This document shows positions 50,088 to 59,255 of a stretch of DNA of 64,000 nucleotides, one piece after another. The notes below the pieces were generated by a model. It was not told the origin of the DNA. It saw only the letters and a program-made list of their open reading frames with translations, and did not search any database. The translations under genes were made by a program, and so were the position numbers. How positions within the stretch are numbered: the first letter of the stretch is position 1; each line of letters starts with the position of its first letter. The stretch comes from an uncultured Clostridia bacterium (lineage in GTDB: Bacteria; Bacillota; Clostridia; Oscillospirales; CAG-272), in the NCBI GenBank assembly GCA_947630015.1, contig CANRFY010000008.1, positions 19,409 through 83,408 on the forward strand, in the 5' to 3' direction.

Positions 50088-52154
50088 TTAAAATTCCCTG
50101 TAAAAGTCGTCCCGCATCTCTGATACGGCGATATAACATTCGCGGCCGTATAAGAGCGACGCCGGAAGCCGCCACGGCTTGCCGTAGTAGTAGAGATCGG
50201 CAGCAAGCTCGCCGTCCGCGTAAAGCTGCAAGACGTCGCCGCACAGCCCGATCTGCACGATCCCGCGATCCGATGTAACCTCGACGCGGTACCAATCGCT
50301 CCGCCGCTCCCCTCCTATCGCCAGCTCCTCCGGATGCGACGGCGCGATCGGCGGCGACGGCAGCTTATATATCGCAATATCCGCGTTCTCCTCCGGCACG
50401 CCGGCTCTTTCTGTATCGAATCCCGTGCCGTTCCACGTATCGTACTCGAATTCGCCGCCCTCGGCGCATTCGATCCGCCCGCCGCACTCGTATATATTGC
50501 AGCCGCGTCCGATCCGCACAGCGCCGCCGACGCGTCGCAGATACACGGCCTCGTCCGGCGGCAGCGTCACGATGCGGACGTCGCCAAAGGATATGACGGA
50601 TCGTCCGCCGCCGGCGCGAATGATCTCGCCGTCGACGCAGTATTCGGGCGATATGCCGTCTATGGCGGAGAAGAAATACGCGCTGCCCTCGCGGCAGATC
50701 GGCTGGCAGACGGCGTATTTCAGCTCATGGCGTCCGAGCTTCATTTTAACCGGCATGAAAAACGCGCAGCTGCCTTTGACGTCTATCGGCGGGAACGCAG
50801 CGCCGAGCGCGTTTATCAAAACGGAGGTATGATCTGCAAGCTCGTATGCGTGAACGTGATGATTCACGAACACGAAGCCGGATTCGCCGTCCGTTCTCAT
50901 CGCATATCGGAGCGAGCATAGATCGTCAGGCGCGGCAGGCCATACCGGCAGCACCGCCGACATCGGCGCCAAAATATCGCCGAAATCGCGCGCGAACATA
51001 TGAAGCATATTCAAAAGTCCGTAGTGTTCCCTGCATTCGCCGTATTCCGAGATCGGCGCCTGAAAATCGTAGTTCAAGATCGGATAATCGTTCGGATATC
51101 CCGTCGCGCGCGACTCCTGAAGCGTCGTTTTGCCGATCATGTTCGTCCCGCCGTGATACATATAATATCCGATCAGATTGTTCCCGCAGCCGAGCTTTGT
51201 CAATGACAGCGCGTATACGTCCATCGGCGATATGATCGGGCGTCTGTGATGCGTAACCTGTATGCCGCCGCCAAGCTCGCACGTCGCAAACGGATAGCGC
51301 TCATACGGCAGCCGCCATCCGTCCTTATCCGTATCCTTCATTATGTCGACGCCGATCGCGGAATCGTTTCTGTTGCGGCTGAACGCATAGCACTGCGGCG
51401 GCGGGAGCTTATCGCGCGAATTTGACCACGGCGCTTCCGGATACGCGCCGAATACGGGCAGAACGCCCGATTCGGGGATGCGCGCGCCGTACCGGCTGTT
51501 CCATCCCGTCGCCGTGTATATGGGTGCGTTTATGCCGACCTCGATCGCGATACGGCGCAGCTCGTCTATATGAGCGGCGTTTGATACGAGTTCGTTTTCG
51601 AGCTGCACGCCGGTAATGGGGCCGCCGTCCGAATAATAGAGTCCCGCCGTCTGCTCTGCGATCTTTTCATAGAATCTGCGCACGAGCGACAGATATTCGG
51701 GATCGTTCGAGCGCGTTCTGCATCCCTTTTTCAACAGCCAGTCGGGGAATCCGCCGTTTCTGCATTCGCCGTGCGCCCACGGTCCGATCCGGATCATCAC
51801 GTCGAGTCCGACGTCCGCCGCCTCCAAAACGAACGCGCGCAGGTCGCGTCTGCCTTCAAAGCAGAATTCGCCCTCCGTTTCCTCGTGATAGATCCAGAAC
51901 ACATACGCGGCGACCGTTCTGACGCCGCCGTCTCTCATTTTGCAAAGCTCGCGCCGCCAAGCCTCGCGCGGGCATCGCACATAATGAAATTCGCCCATCA
52001 CGTCGATGTACGGCTTCCCGTCGCGCACGATATATGCGCTGTTCACCTCGATCGTTCCGCCGTCAGGCGAGCTGCCGCCGAGACCGAAGCCGTCATTTAT
52101 TATTTCCTGCGGCGCATACGGCTCAAAGCCGTATACGCGTGCGTTTTCGTTCAT
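50088..52154 (-). CDS. GH35-type beta-galactosidase, no signal peptide
   Basis: 688 residues from ATG 52154. N-terminal half is a GH35 TIM barrel: EFHYVRCPREAWRRELCKMRDGGVRTVAAYVFW, VMIRIGPWAHGECRNGGFPDWLL, ITGVQLENELV (acid/base Glu) and YPFATCELGGGIQVTHH (nucleophile Glu), then YYMYHGGTNMIGKTTLQES. C-terminal beta domains follow. Removes terminal galactose from oligosaccharides; cytoplasmic here. Its start codon lies only 29 bases after the terminator of the darA operon, leaving no room for its own promoter, so expression must depend on read-through or a promoter inside darA. Confidence 0.9.
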   Translation of the reverse strand: MNENARVYGFEPYAPQEIINDGFGLGGSSPDGGTIEVNSAYIVRDGKPYIDVMGEFHYVRCPREAWRRELCKMRDGGVRTVAAYVFWIYHEETEGEFCFEGRRDLRAFVLEAADVGLDVMIRIGPWAHGECRNGGFPDWLLKKGCRTRSNDPEYLSLVRRFYEKIAEQTAGLYYSDGGPITGVQLENELVSNAAHIDELRRIAIEVGINAPIYTATGWNSRYGARIPESGVLPVFGAYPEAPWSNSRDKLPPPQCYAFSRNRNDSAIGVDIMKDTDKDGWRLPYERYPFATCELGGGIQVTHHRRPIISPMDVYALSLTKLGCGNNLIGYYMYHGGTNMIGKTTLQESRATGYPNDYPILNYDFQAPISEYGECREHYGLLNMLHMFARDFGDILAPMSAVLPVWPAAPDDLCSLRYAMRTDGESGFVFVNHHVHAYELADHTSVLINALGAAFPPIDVKGSCAFFMPVKMKLGRHELKYAVCQPICREGSAYFFSAIDGISPEYCVDGEIIRAGGGRSVISFGDVRIVTLPPDEAVYLRRVGGAVRIGRGCNIYECGGRIECAEGGEFEYDTWNGTGFDTERAGVPEENADIAIYKLPSPPIAPSHPEELAIGGERRSDWYRVEVTSDRGIVQIGLCGDVLQLYADGELAADLYYYGKPWRLPASLLYGRECYIAVSEMRDDFYREF

Positions 52155-52182
52155 TCCCGTTACCGTCCGTAAGCATAGTCGC

Positions 52183-52210
52183 AAAAAAGGGGGCAATGGC
52201 CCCCTTTTTC
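52183..52210. terminator. Terminator after darA
   Basis: AAAAAAGGGGGC-AATG-GCCCCCTTTTT, abutting the darA stop codon; functional in both directions. Confidence 0.85.
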
Positions 52211-52535
52211 ATATTTTCATCGTTTCCTCTACGTTAAGCACGAATACGGTCGCGCCGCCGACCGCCACCTGCGTCGGCAGACTGTCGCGCCGCAGACCGC
52301 GTCCGAGCGATTCCGTCGGCGACGCCGCCTGTTTTCTCGTCGTGCAGTGCTTCTTCAAAATCGCCTTGACCTCGTCGACCTTGTCGTCGTCGATGCCGAT
52401 CAGAAGCGTCGTATTCCCCACCATCAGAAATCCTCCCGTCGTCGAGAGCTTCGTGACGAAGAAACCGTGATCCGTCAGCGCGGACGCTGCGCGGGCGCTG
52501 TCGTCGTTGTTTACGATCGCAAGTAAAAGCTTCAT
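52209..52535 (-). CDS. darA: Cyclic-di-AMP receptor DarA (PstA/YaaQ)
   Basis: 108 residues, the standard length. PII-like fold: MKLLLAIVNNDDSARAASAL, the T-loop-adjacent LSTTGGFLMVGNTTLLIGIDD and a C-terminal VAVGGATVFVLNVE. Binds c-di-AMP as a trimer. Third gene of an ABC transporter-DUF1854-darA run. Confidence 0.93.
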   Translation of the reverse strand: MKLLLAIVNNDDSARAASALTDHGFFVTKLSTTGGFLMVGNTTLLIGIDDDKVDEVKAILKKHCTTRKQAASPTESLGRGLRRDSLPTQVAVGGATVFVLNVEETMKI

Positions 52536-52553
52536 ATCTTCACCTCACAAGAA

Positions 52554-53111
52554 TTATAGATAGTCGTTAAGGTACGACATACTTTTTCGGTCAAGCTTCC
52601 TGATGTCGGGTATCTCATATCTGTTGTCGTCGTTGTCGAGGAACATCACGCGCATTCCGTATGTGAGCTTGATCTGATGCACTATGTTGCGCAGCTCGAT
52701 CGTGCAGTCGCCGCGATCAGTTTCGACAAAGAATTTGATGACGCCGAATTTTTCGAGCCGTCCCGTGATCTTTGTTATATGCGGGACGTGATAATATTCG
52801 TTTAAGCAGTCGTCGATGATCTCCCTCTCCGCCTTCGGCAAATTCGCGAGATTTCGTATGACGGCGACCTCCTCGCCGTCGTCGTCGAGCAGCGTTATGT
52901 ACCGCTCAAGTCCCGTGCGCGGGAACAGGCGGCGCGGCTCGAGATGCGGGAACCGCCTGCCGTCGAACATCATAAGATCGACGTTCGTCAAGTCGACGCG
53001 CTCGAAATGAGCCTCGTCCCCGTCGATATATATCCGTTCTCTCGCCGGCTTTTCCTCGATCGGAGGCGCCGTCGGAACGGTATCAAGCACAAGATCGGTC
53101 TTATCTGTCAT
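52554..53111 (-). CDS. DUF1854 family protein
   Basis: 185 residues, starting 3 bp after the ABC transporter stop. Conserved DUF1854 core: HLEPRRLFPRTGLERYITLLDDDGEEVAVIRNLANL, YHVPHITKITG, FVETDRGDCTIELRN and MRVMFLDNDDNRYEIPDI. This family is described with cyanophycin gene clusters and typically sits beside an ABC exporter, as here. No cyanophycin synthetase or cyanophycinase is in the window. Confidence 0.88.
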   Translation of the reverse strand: MTDKTDLVLDTVPTAPPIEEKPARERIYIDGDEAHFERVDLTNVDLMMFDGRRFPHLEPRRLFPRTGLERYITLLDDDGEEVAVIRNLANLPKAEREIIDDCLNEYYHVPHITKITGRLEKFGVIKFFVETDRGDCTIELRNIVHQIKLTYGMRVMFLDNDDNRYEIPDIRKLDRKSMSYLNDYL

Positions 53112-53114
53112 GGC

Positions 53115-55385
53115 TCACTCAAACCTTTCTTCCGCCTTACTTGCGGCGACCTTATCCGACATCGTCTGAATTTCGACGAGCCGCCAGTATTTGCCCTTCT
53201 TTGCCAAAAGCTCCTCGGGCGTACCCATTTCGAGTATCTCGCCCTTGTCTACGACTATGATCTTATTCGCGCGGCGCAGCGTAGACAGCCTGTGCGCGAT
53301 CATTATCGTCGTGCGTCCAGAGATCAAACGCTCGATCGCGGTCTGGATCAGATTTTCCGTCTCCGAGTCGACGGAAGCCGTCGCCTCGTCGAAGAACAGC
53401 ACGCTCGGATTTTTCAGCACGGCTCTCGCGATCGAGAGGCGCTGACGCTCGCCGCCCGAAAGGCCGGTGCCGCGTTCGCCAAGCACAGTATCATACGCGT
53501 CCGGCATCCTCGCCACGAACTGATGCGCGTTCGCGACGTCGGCGGCGTGCATGACCTCCTCGACGGAAGCCTCGGGCGTGCCGTATGAAATATTGCTGAA
53601 GATCGTATCGTGGAACATCATCGGCTCCTGCTGGACGTAACCGATCTGCGATCTGTAATATTCCATATCGATCTCGCGTATGTCGACGCCGTCCATCAAT
53701 ATCTTGCCGTCGTAGCCGTCGTAGAAGCGCATCAGAAGATTGATGAGCGTCGATTTGCCCGACCCCGTCGTGCCGACTATGCCGACGACGTCGCCGGGCT
53801 CGATCGTGAACGTGACGTTTGAAAGCGCCTTTTTCGAGCGGTCGAACGAGAAGCTGACGTTTTGGAACTCGATCTTTCCGTCCATATGATCGAGGACTCT
53901 GCCCTCGCCGGCGTTGTTCTCCGGCTCGGCGTCGATGATATCGAGTATTCTTTCAGCCGCGGCAAGCGTGCTTTGATACGAATCGTTGAAGTTTGCGAAG
54001 AAGTTGACGGGGCCGTAGAACATCGACGTATACGAAATGAACGCGACAAGATCGCCGGCCGTGATGAAATCGGGATTTTCGATGACGAGGCGTCCGCCGA
54101 CAGCCCAGATCAGAAGCGATCCCATCGTGATGACGAACGACACTATCTGCGGGAACGCTATCGTGATGCGCGCCGATCTGATATCGGTCTTGAGCCATTC
54201 GTCGTTGTAGCTGTCGAAATTCTCAGTCGCCGATTTTTCGTTCGTGAAGCTCTTTATTATGCGTATGCCCGGCAGCGAATCTGTCAGGATCGATGTGACC
54301 GCGCTCCAGCGCCGCCAGATCTTGCGGTAATAGGGGCGGATCTTTTTGCCGAATATGCGCGATCCCATGACGACGAACGGCACGGGGATCAGCGACAGCA
54401 GCGTCAGCTGCCAGTTCATCGACATCATGATCACTATAATGCCGATGAGGGTGAACACCTGAACGACGACCTCCTGCGTCACGCGGAGCATGAAGCTCTG
54501 TATCGTCGAGGTATCGCCGCTTATGCGGTTGATTACCGAGCCTGTCGACGTTTTGTCGTAGAAGCGCATCGGAAGATACTGCGCCTGGCGGTAGACGTCG
54601 GAGCGCAGATCGCGCACGATCTTATCGCCGCATACGCGCAGCAGGTACGAACGCACCATTCCGATCCCGTACTGGATCACATACGCCAAGAGCAGGACGA
54701 TTACGACGGTGCCGAGCATTTCAATCTTCTTGTTCGGCAAAACGTCGTCGACGAGAGTTTTCGTCATGTACGGCGGCAGCATTGCGGTCGCCGTCGTCAG
54801 TCCCGACAGAACGAGGCATATCAAAAGCACGTATTTGTGGGGCAATATGTATTTTGCGACTTTTTTGACGAGCTTATGCTTCGACTGGCAGTAGATGCAT
54901 TCCGCGCCTGCGTGCGAAAGCGCGCGTCCGCATTTGGGGCAGTACGAGCGCTGGCGCTCGAGCGCGGCTTCTACCGCGACGCTCGCCTCATGGATGCCGA
55001 CCTCGCCTCCCGCCATCCGTTCGGTGAACTGCGCCGCCGCGTCGAACAGCGACGCGGACTTGTACGAGAATCGCGAAAAGTTGACGCTTTCCCCGTCCTT
55101 TTTCCTGATCACGTAGAGCGCGTTGCCGTAATTTCTTTTTACGTAGCATTTTTCGATCGAATCATACGCGATCCGATCCCATTTGCCTTCCTCGTCGACG
55201 GCATACAGCGCCGCATCCGTCGCCGCCAGATAATTCACCGCATATCTGCTTTTCTTGTTCAGATCGGTCGACAGCACGAACACGAGCCGTTCGCCGTCCT
55301 CGACGGCGGACTGCAAAAGCAGCTCCTCGCCCTCGTCAAGCTCGCGGTTTTTCAGGTAATCCTGCTTTACTTCTTCCATGAACAA
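53115..55385 (-). CDS. Type I ABC exporter with N-terminal PH-like domain and zinc ribbon
   Basis: 756 residues from TTG 55385 (GGGAG five bases upstream; ATG 55379 is the alternative). About 1-145: soluble PH/GRAM-like region (ESVNFSRFSYKSASLFDAAAQF). Zinc ribbon CPKCGRALSHAGAECIYCQ at about 150-168. Six-helix ABC membrane domain at about 180-470. NBD with GTTGSGKST, LSGGERQRLSIARAV and VLFFDEATASVDSETE. It matches the DUF1854-associated exporters found by cyanophycin genes. The N-terminal module suggests membrane-lipid or peptide sensing; the substrate is not known. Confidence 0.92.
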   Translation of the reverse strand: MFMEEVKQDYLKNRELDEGEELLLQSAVEDGERLVFVLSTDLNKKSRYAVNYLAATDAALYAVDEEGKWDRIAYDSIEKCYVKRNYGNALYVIRKKDGESVNFSRFSYKSASLFDAAAQFTERMAGGEVGIHEASVAVEAALERQRSYCPKCGRALSHAGAECIYCQSKHKLVKKVAKYILPHKYVLLICLVLSGLTTATAMLPPYMTKTLVDDVLPNKKIEMLGTVVIVLLLAYVIQYGIGMVRSYLLRVCGDKIVRDLRSDVYRQAQYLPMRFYDKTSTGSVINRISGDTSTIQSFMLRVTQEVVVQVFTLIGIIVIMMSMNWQLTLLSLIPVPFVVMGSRIFGKKIRPYYRKIWRRWSAVTSILTDSLPGIRIIKSFTNEKSATENFDSYNDEWLKTDIRSARITIAFPQIVSFVITMGSLLIWAVGGRLVIENPDFITAGDLVAFISYTSMFYGPVNFFANFNDSYQSTLAAAERILDIIDAEPENNAGEGRVLDHMDGKIEFQNVSFSFDRSKKALSNVTFTIEPGDVVGIVGTTGSGKSTLINLLMRFYDGYDGKILMDGVDIREIDMEYYRSQIGYVQQEPMMFHDTIFSNISYGTPEASVEEVMHAADVANAHQFVARMPDAYDTVLGERGTGLSGGERQRLSIARAVLKNPSVLFFDEATASVDSETENLIQTAIERLISGRTTIMIAHRLSTLRRANKIIVVDKGEILEMGTPEELLAKKGKYWRLVEIQTMSDKVAASKAEERFE

Positions 55386-55422
55386 TGTCACTCCCATCAT
55401 GTGGTGACGTTTTCGCGAAGTT

Positions 55423-55451
55423 ATTATACAGGCAGGGAAAGCTTTAGTCAA
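55423..55451 (-). promoter_or_regulatory. Promoter of the ABC-DUF1854-darA operon
   Basis: On the minus strand TTGACT, 17 bp, TATAAT. Confidence 0.8.
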
Positions 55452-55577
55452 CACAAAACGGCAAACAAAATTCCGTCGAACTGCACATAATTATTCGGTT
55501 ATTGTGAGCTTTTTTATAATTGCGGCATTAAATCGCTGATTAAAGCGGTTTTATTTATAATATGGGAAAAATAGGCG

Positions 55578-57986
55578 TTACGAACGGGCGTCGAGATACC
55601 GTTTCAGCCTGTCGCATACCGCGCCGTATGCCCGAACGATCCTCTTTTGCCAGAGCGAAAAGAAATCGAGCGCGGGTCCACCGAGCAGCGCGAGCAGCGT
55701 CATTATCAAAAGATCGGAGCGCAAAACGGCGACCTTCGTCACAAGGCCGTTCATCAAAAGGAATCCGGCGAAGAACATTACAGTCATACTCGCCGTCAGC
55801 GCGACGTGGATCGGCTTGCCGCGATACGGTCTGCACATCCTGTCGACCATATGAAGGCCTACGACGCCGAGGATCACGGTGCAGATGAAGCCGAGTACAT
55901 CCTCGGACAGATCGAATTCGGCGTGGAACATCAAAAGCCCGATCACGATCACGATATCGGCAAGCGCCGCCGGCAGCGCACGCGCGATCACTGTCCGCAT
56001 GAACCGTCCGCGCACGCGTTCTCCGTTCGGCTCCATCGCGAGGATGAACGACGGGATGCCGATCGTACACATATTGACGAGCGTCAGCTGCGACGGGGTG
56101 ACGGGATACGGCAGCGTGAAAAACAGCGTCACGAGCGAAAGCACGAACGAGAATATATTTTTGACGAGATACAGCGACGCGGAGCGCTCGATGTTGTTGA
56201 TCACGCGTCTGCCCTCGTCGACGACGGCGGGCAGCGCCGCGAAATCGGAATCGAGCAGCACGATATTTGCCGCCTGTCCCGCGACGGCGCTGCCGCTCGC
56301 CATCGCGATCGAGCAGTCCGCCTCCTTGAGCGCCAAAACGTCGTTGACGCCGTCGCCTGTCATCGCGACCGTATGTCCCTGCGCCTTCAGCGCAAGCACT
56401 AACTTTTTCTTCTGCTCGGGCGTGACGCGCCCGAACACGACGTATTTTTGAGCGGCATCCGTTATCGCCTCGTCCGTGGTGAGCGTTCTTGCGTCGACGG
56501 CGCGCTCCGCGCCCTCGATGCCGGCGCTTTTCGCCACCTCAGATACGGTCAGATGATTATCGCCCGATATGACGCGCACCGACACGCCCTGATCCGCGAA
56601 ATACGAGAACGTCTCGGGCGCGTTTTCCCTGATCTTATTTGACAGAAGGATGAACGCGATCGGCATTACGCGGCCCGTCGCCGCGATATCGGTCGATACG
56701 CCGATCTCGGCGCCGTCGCCGTCGTAGAGGCACAAAAGCAGCACTCGCTTGCCGCTTTTTGCGTACTGCGACGCCATATCTGTCAGGCGGGCGTCGCCGC
56801 CGAGCAGCACGTCGGGCGCTCCGAGCAGATACGACAGCTCGCCGTCAAATTCGACGCCGCCGTATTTTTTCGACGACGTGAACGGGACGACGCGCGACGC
56901 TTTTAGCGTCGGCGTCCCCGCATAAAATCCGCAGAGCGCGCGCATCGTGTCGTTTTCGATGCCGACGGCGTCGCCGATCGCGGCGCAGTAATCGGTCATT
57001 ATCATTTTTATATCCGCCTCGTCGAACCGTTCGGGGCAGATCGCCACCGCCCCGTCGACGGTCATATCCGGCTCCGTGATCGTACCCGTTTTATCGACGC
57101 ACAGAACGTCGACGCGCGCGAGCGTTTCGATGCACGCCATCTCATGTACGAGCGTCCGTTTCCGCGACAGGCGCAGAACGCCCGCCGCAAGCGCGATGCT
57201 CGTGAGCAGATACAGTCCCTCCGGTATCATTCCGACGAGCGCCGCGACCGTCGAGGTGACTGCCTGCCGCGCGTCTCTTTCGAGCCATACGAGTTCCTTA
57301 TACAAGAGCGCGACGCCGAGCGGGATCGAGATCACGCCGATCACGGCGACGAGTCTCGAAAGCGAGCGCATCATTTCGGACTTTTTTGTTCTGCCCGAAT
57401 GTTTCGCCTCGATCGTAAGCTTCGAGGCGAACGAATCCTTTCCTACGGCAGTCAGTCTCGCATAACACACGCCCGCGACGATAAAGCTGCCCGACAAAAG
57501 CTCGTCGCCCGTTTTTTTGTCGATCTCGTCGGCCTCGCCCGTGACGAGCGCCTCGTTTACCTTGCATTCGCCGTCGAGTACGACGGCGTCCGCGTATATC
57601 TGATCGCCGGCGCGGAAGATGACGACGTCGTCAAGCACGAGATGCGCGACGTCCATTTTCTGCGTCGTCCCGTCTCTTACGACTGTTCCCTTCGGCGCGG
57701 TGAGGATCGTGAGCTTATCGAGCGTTCGTTTGGAACGCAGCTCCTGCACGATGCCTATGACGGAATTTATTATGACGACCCCCATGAACGTAAGGTCGAA
57801 CCACGCGCCGACCGATGCGACGCATACGGCAAGTACGCAGAAAAACAGGTTGAAATATGTAAACACATTTGAGAAAACTATCTGACCGACAGTTTTCGAC
57901 GCGCTCTCGACGGGCGTATTTTCAAGTCCGCGCTCTACTCTGTCGCGCACCTCGTCCGCCGACAAGCCGCGTATTTGATCGTTCAT
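55578..57986 (-). CDS. P-type ATPase (CtpE-like)
   Basis: 802 residues from ATG 57986 (GGAGG upstream). Ten membrane segments. Actuator motif VTGEADEIDKK; core CVDKTGTITEPDM with catalytic Asp; hinge AMTGDGVNDVLALKEADCSIAMASG. Membrane helix 4 has MIPEGLYLLTSIAL, the PEGL form seen in CtpE-type and P2-related Ca2+ or cation pumps rather than the CPC of copper pumps. No N-terminal metal-binding domain. Likely exports a divalent or monovalent cation such as Ca2+. Confidence 0.9.
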   Translation of the reverse strand: MNDQIRGLSADEVRDRVERGLENTPVESASKTVGQIVFSNVFTYFNLFFCVLAVCVASVGAWFDLTFMGVVIINSVIGIVQELRSKRTLDKLTILTAPKGTVVRDGTTQKMDVAHLVLDDVVIFRAGDQIYADAVVLDGECKVNEALVTGEADEIDKKTGDELLSGSFIVAGVCYARLTAVGKDSFASKLTIEAKHSGRTKKSEMMRSLSRLVAVIGVISIPLGVALLYKELVWLERDARQAVTSTVAALVGMIPEGLYLLTSIALAAGVLRLSRKRTLVHEMACIETLARVDVLCVDKTGTITEPDMTVDGAVAICPERFDEADIKMIMTDYCAAIGDAVGIENDTMRALCGFYAGTPTLKASRVVPFTSSKKYGGVEFDGELSYLLGAPDVLLGGDARLTDMASQYAKSGKRVLLLCLYDGDGAEIGVSTDIAATGRVMPIAFILLSNKIRENAPETFSYFADQGVSVRVISGDNHLTVSEVAKSAGIEGAERAVDARTLTTDEAITDAAQKYVVFGRVTPEQKKKLVLALKAQGHTVAMTGDGVNDVLALKEADCSIAMASGSAVAGQAANIVLLDSDFAALPAVVDEGRRVINNIERSASLYLVKNIFSFVLSLVTLFFTLPYPVTPSQLTLVNMCTIGIPSFILAMEPNGERVRGRFMRTVIARALPAALADIVIVIGLLMFHAEFDLSEDVLGFICTVILGVVGLHMVDRMCRPYRGKPIHVALTASMTVMFFAGFLLMNGLVTKVAVLRSDLLIMTLLALLGGPALDFFSLWQKRIVRAYGAVCDRLKRYLDARS

Positions 57987-58038
57987 ATTCCGCCTCCGGT
58001 GCGACGTTCGGGATTTATTCCCAAATTTATTCACATAT

Positions 58039-58067
58039 ATTATATTGCGTACTTCGCTTTATTGCAA
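58039..58067 (-). promoter_or_regulatory. Promoter of the P-type ATPase gene
   Basis: On the minus strand TTGCAA, 17 bp, TATAAT. Confidence 0.75.
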
Positions 58068-58154
58068 GTATTTTTTTATTTCATATCGCGCGGCGCTCCC
58101 CGCCTTTGGGCGGAAAATAATTTTGCCTGCGGGCGTTCGGGTTTCGCGCGGCTA

Positions 58155-58183
58155 TTGCAAAATCAGATTTTGCATTGTATAAT
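58155..58183 (+). promoter_or_regulatory. Promoter of the sugar kinase with palindromic operator
   Basis: TTGCAA, 17 bp, TATAAT. The -35 and spacer carry a perfect inverted repeat TGCAAAAT-CAG-ATTTTGCA (58156-58174), a likely repressor site. Confidence 0.75.
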
Positions 58184-58222
58184 ATATGTAAAGAACTCAC
58201 AGGCGAAAACGAGGTATTTATT

Positions 58223-59245
58223 ATGGGCAAACTTGTCACGTTCGGCGAACTCATGCTCCGGCTTGAGGCTCCCGACCGTCTGCGCATATCGCAGACTCAT
58301 TCATATAACGCCGTATACGGCGGCGGTGAAGCGAACGTAGCCGTTTCGGCGGCGAATTACGGTATGGACGTCGATTTTGTAACGCGTCTGCCGAAGAATC
58401 CGATCGCGGAGGCGGCGATAACAGAGCTGCGCGGACTCGGCGTCGGCGTATCGCACATCGCGCGCGGCGGCGATCGCATGGGCATATATTTTGTCGAACA
58501 CGGCGCGTCCCAGCGCGCCTCGAACGTGATATATGACCGTTCCCATTCCGCGATCTCCGAGGCGTCGCCGTCCGATTTCGATTGGGACGCCGTCTTTGAC
58601 GGCGCAGAGCGCTTCCACTTCACCGGCATCACGCCGGCGCTCTCGCCCGCGTGCGCGTCTATCATCGCGGACGCCTGCCGCGCCGCAAAGGCGCACGGCG
58701 TGATCGTATCGTGCGATCTCAACTACCGCAAGAAGCTCTGGTCGACGGAGGAAGCGGGGCGCGTCATGTCCGAGCTGATGGAATACGTCGACGTCTGCAT
58801 CGCAAACGAGGAGGACGCCGACAAGGTATTCGGCATCCATGCCGACGACACCGACGTCTCGACGGGCAAAATTTCCGACGAGGGATATCGTCAGGTATGC
58901 CGCAAGCTGACTGACAGATTCGGATTTTCGTCTGTCGCCGTGACGCTGCGCGAGAGCAAAAGCGCCGACGACAACGACTGGTCCGCTATGCTCTACCGCG
59001 GCGGTCAGTTCTACAAATCGAAGAAATACCCGATACATATCGTCGACCGCGTCGGCGGCGGCGACAGCTTCTCCGGCGGCCTCATCTACGCCGATCACGC
59101 CGGCTTTGATCCGCAGGCCGCGCTCGAATTCGCGGTCGCCGCAAGCTGCCTCAAGCATTCGATCGTGGGCGATTATAACCGCGTCACGCGCGACGAGGTT
59201 CTCGCGCTCGCCGGCGGCGACGGCAGCGGCCGCGTGTCGAGATAG
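58223..59245 (+). CDS. PfkB family sugar kinase, KDG kinase-like
   Basis: 340 residues from ATG 58223 (GAGG eight bases upstream). Ribokinase/PfkB fold: LVTFGELMLRLEAPDRLRI, GGEANVAVSAANYG, CDLNYRKKLWS and the catalytic anion-hole DRVGGGDSFSGGLIYA with active-site Asp. FGELMLRL and NYRKKLW are typical of 2-keto-3-deoxygluconate kinases, which phosphorylate KDG from pectin or alginate breakdown. No aldolase is adjacent, so the exact sugar is unconfirmed. Fits the other plant-glycan genes (GH43, GH35). Confidence 0.87.
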   Translation: MGKLVTFGELMLRLEAPDRLRISQTHSYNAVYGGGEANVAVSAANYGMDVDFVTRLPKNPIAEAAITELRGLGVGVSHIARGGDRMGIYFVEHGASQRASNVIYDRSHSAISEASPSDFDWDAVFDGAERFHFTGITPALSPACASIIADACRAAKAHGVIVSCDLNYRKKLWSTEEAGRVMSELMEYVDVCIANEEDADKVFGIHADDTDVSTGKISDEGYRQVCRKLTDRFGFSSVAVTLRESKSADDNDWSAMLYRGGQFYKSKKYPIHIVDRVGGGDSFSGGLIYADHAGFDPQAALEFAVAASCLKHSIVGDYNRVTRDEVLALAGGDGSGRVSR

Positions 59246-59255
59246 TATTTTTAGT

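Noticed and set aside
53862..55490. 542-residue plus-strand frame
   Set aside because: Shadow of the ABC exporter; His/Arg/Asp-rich with no motifs.
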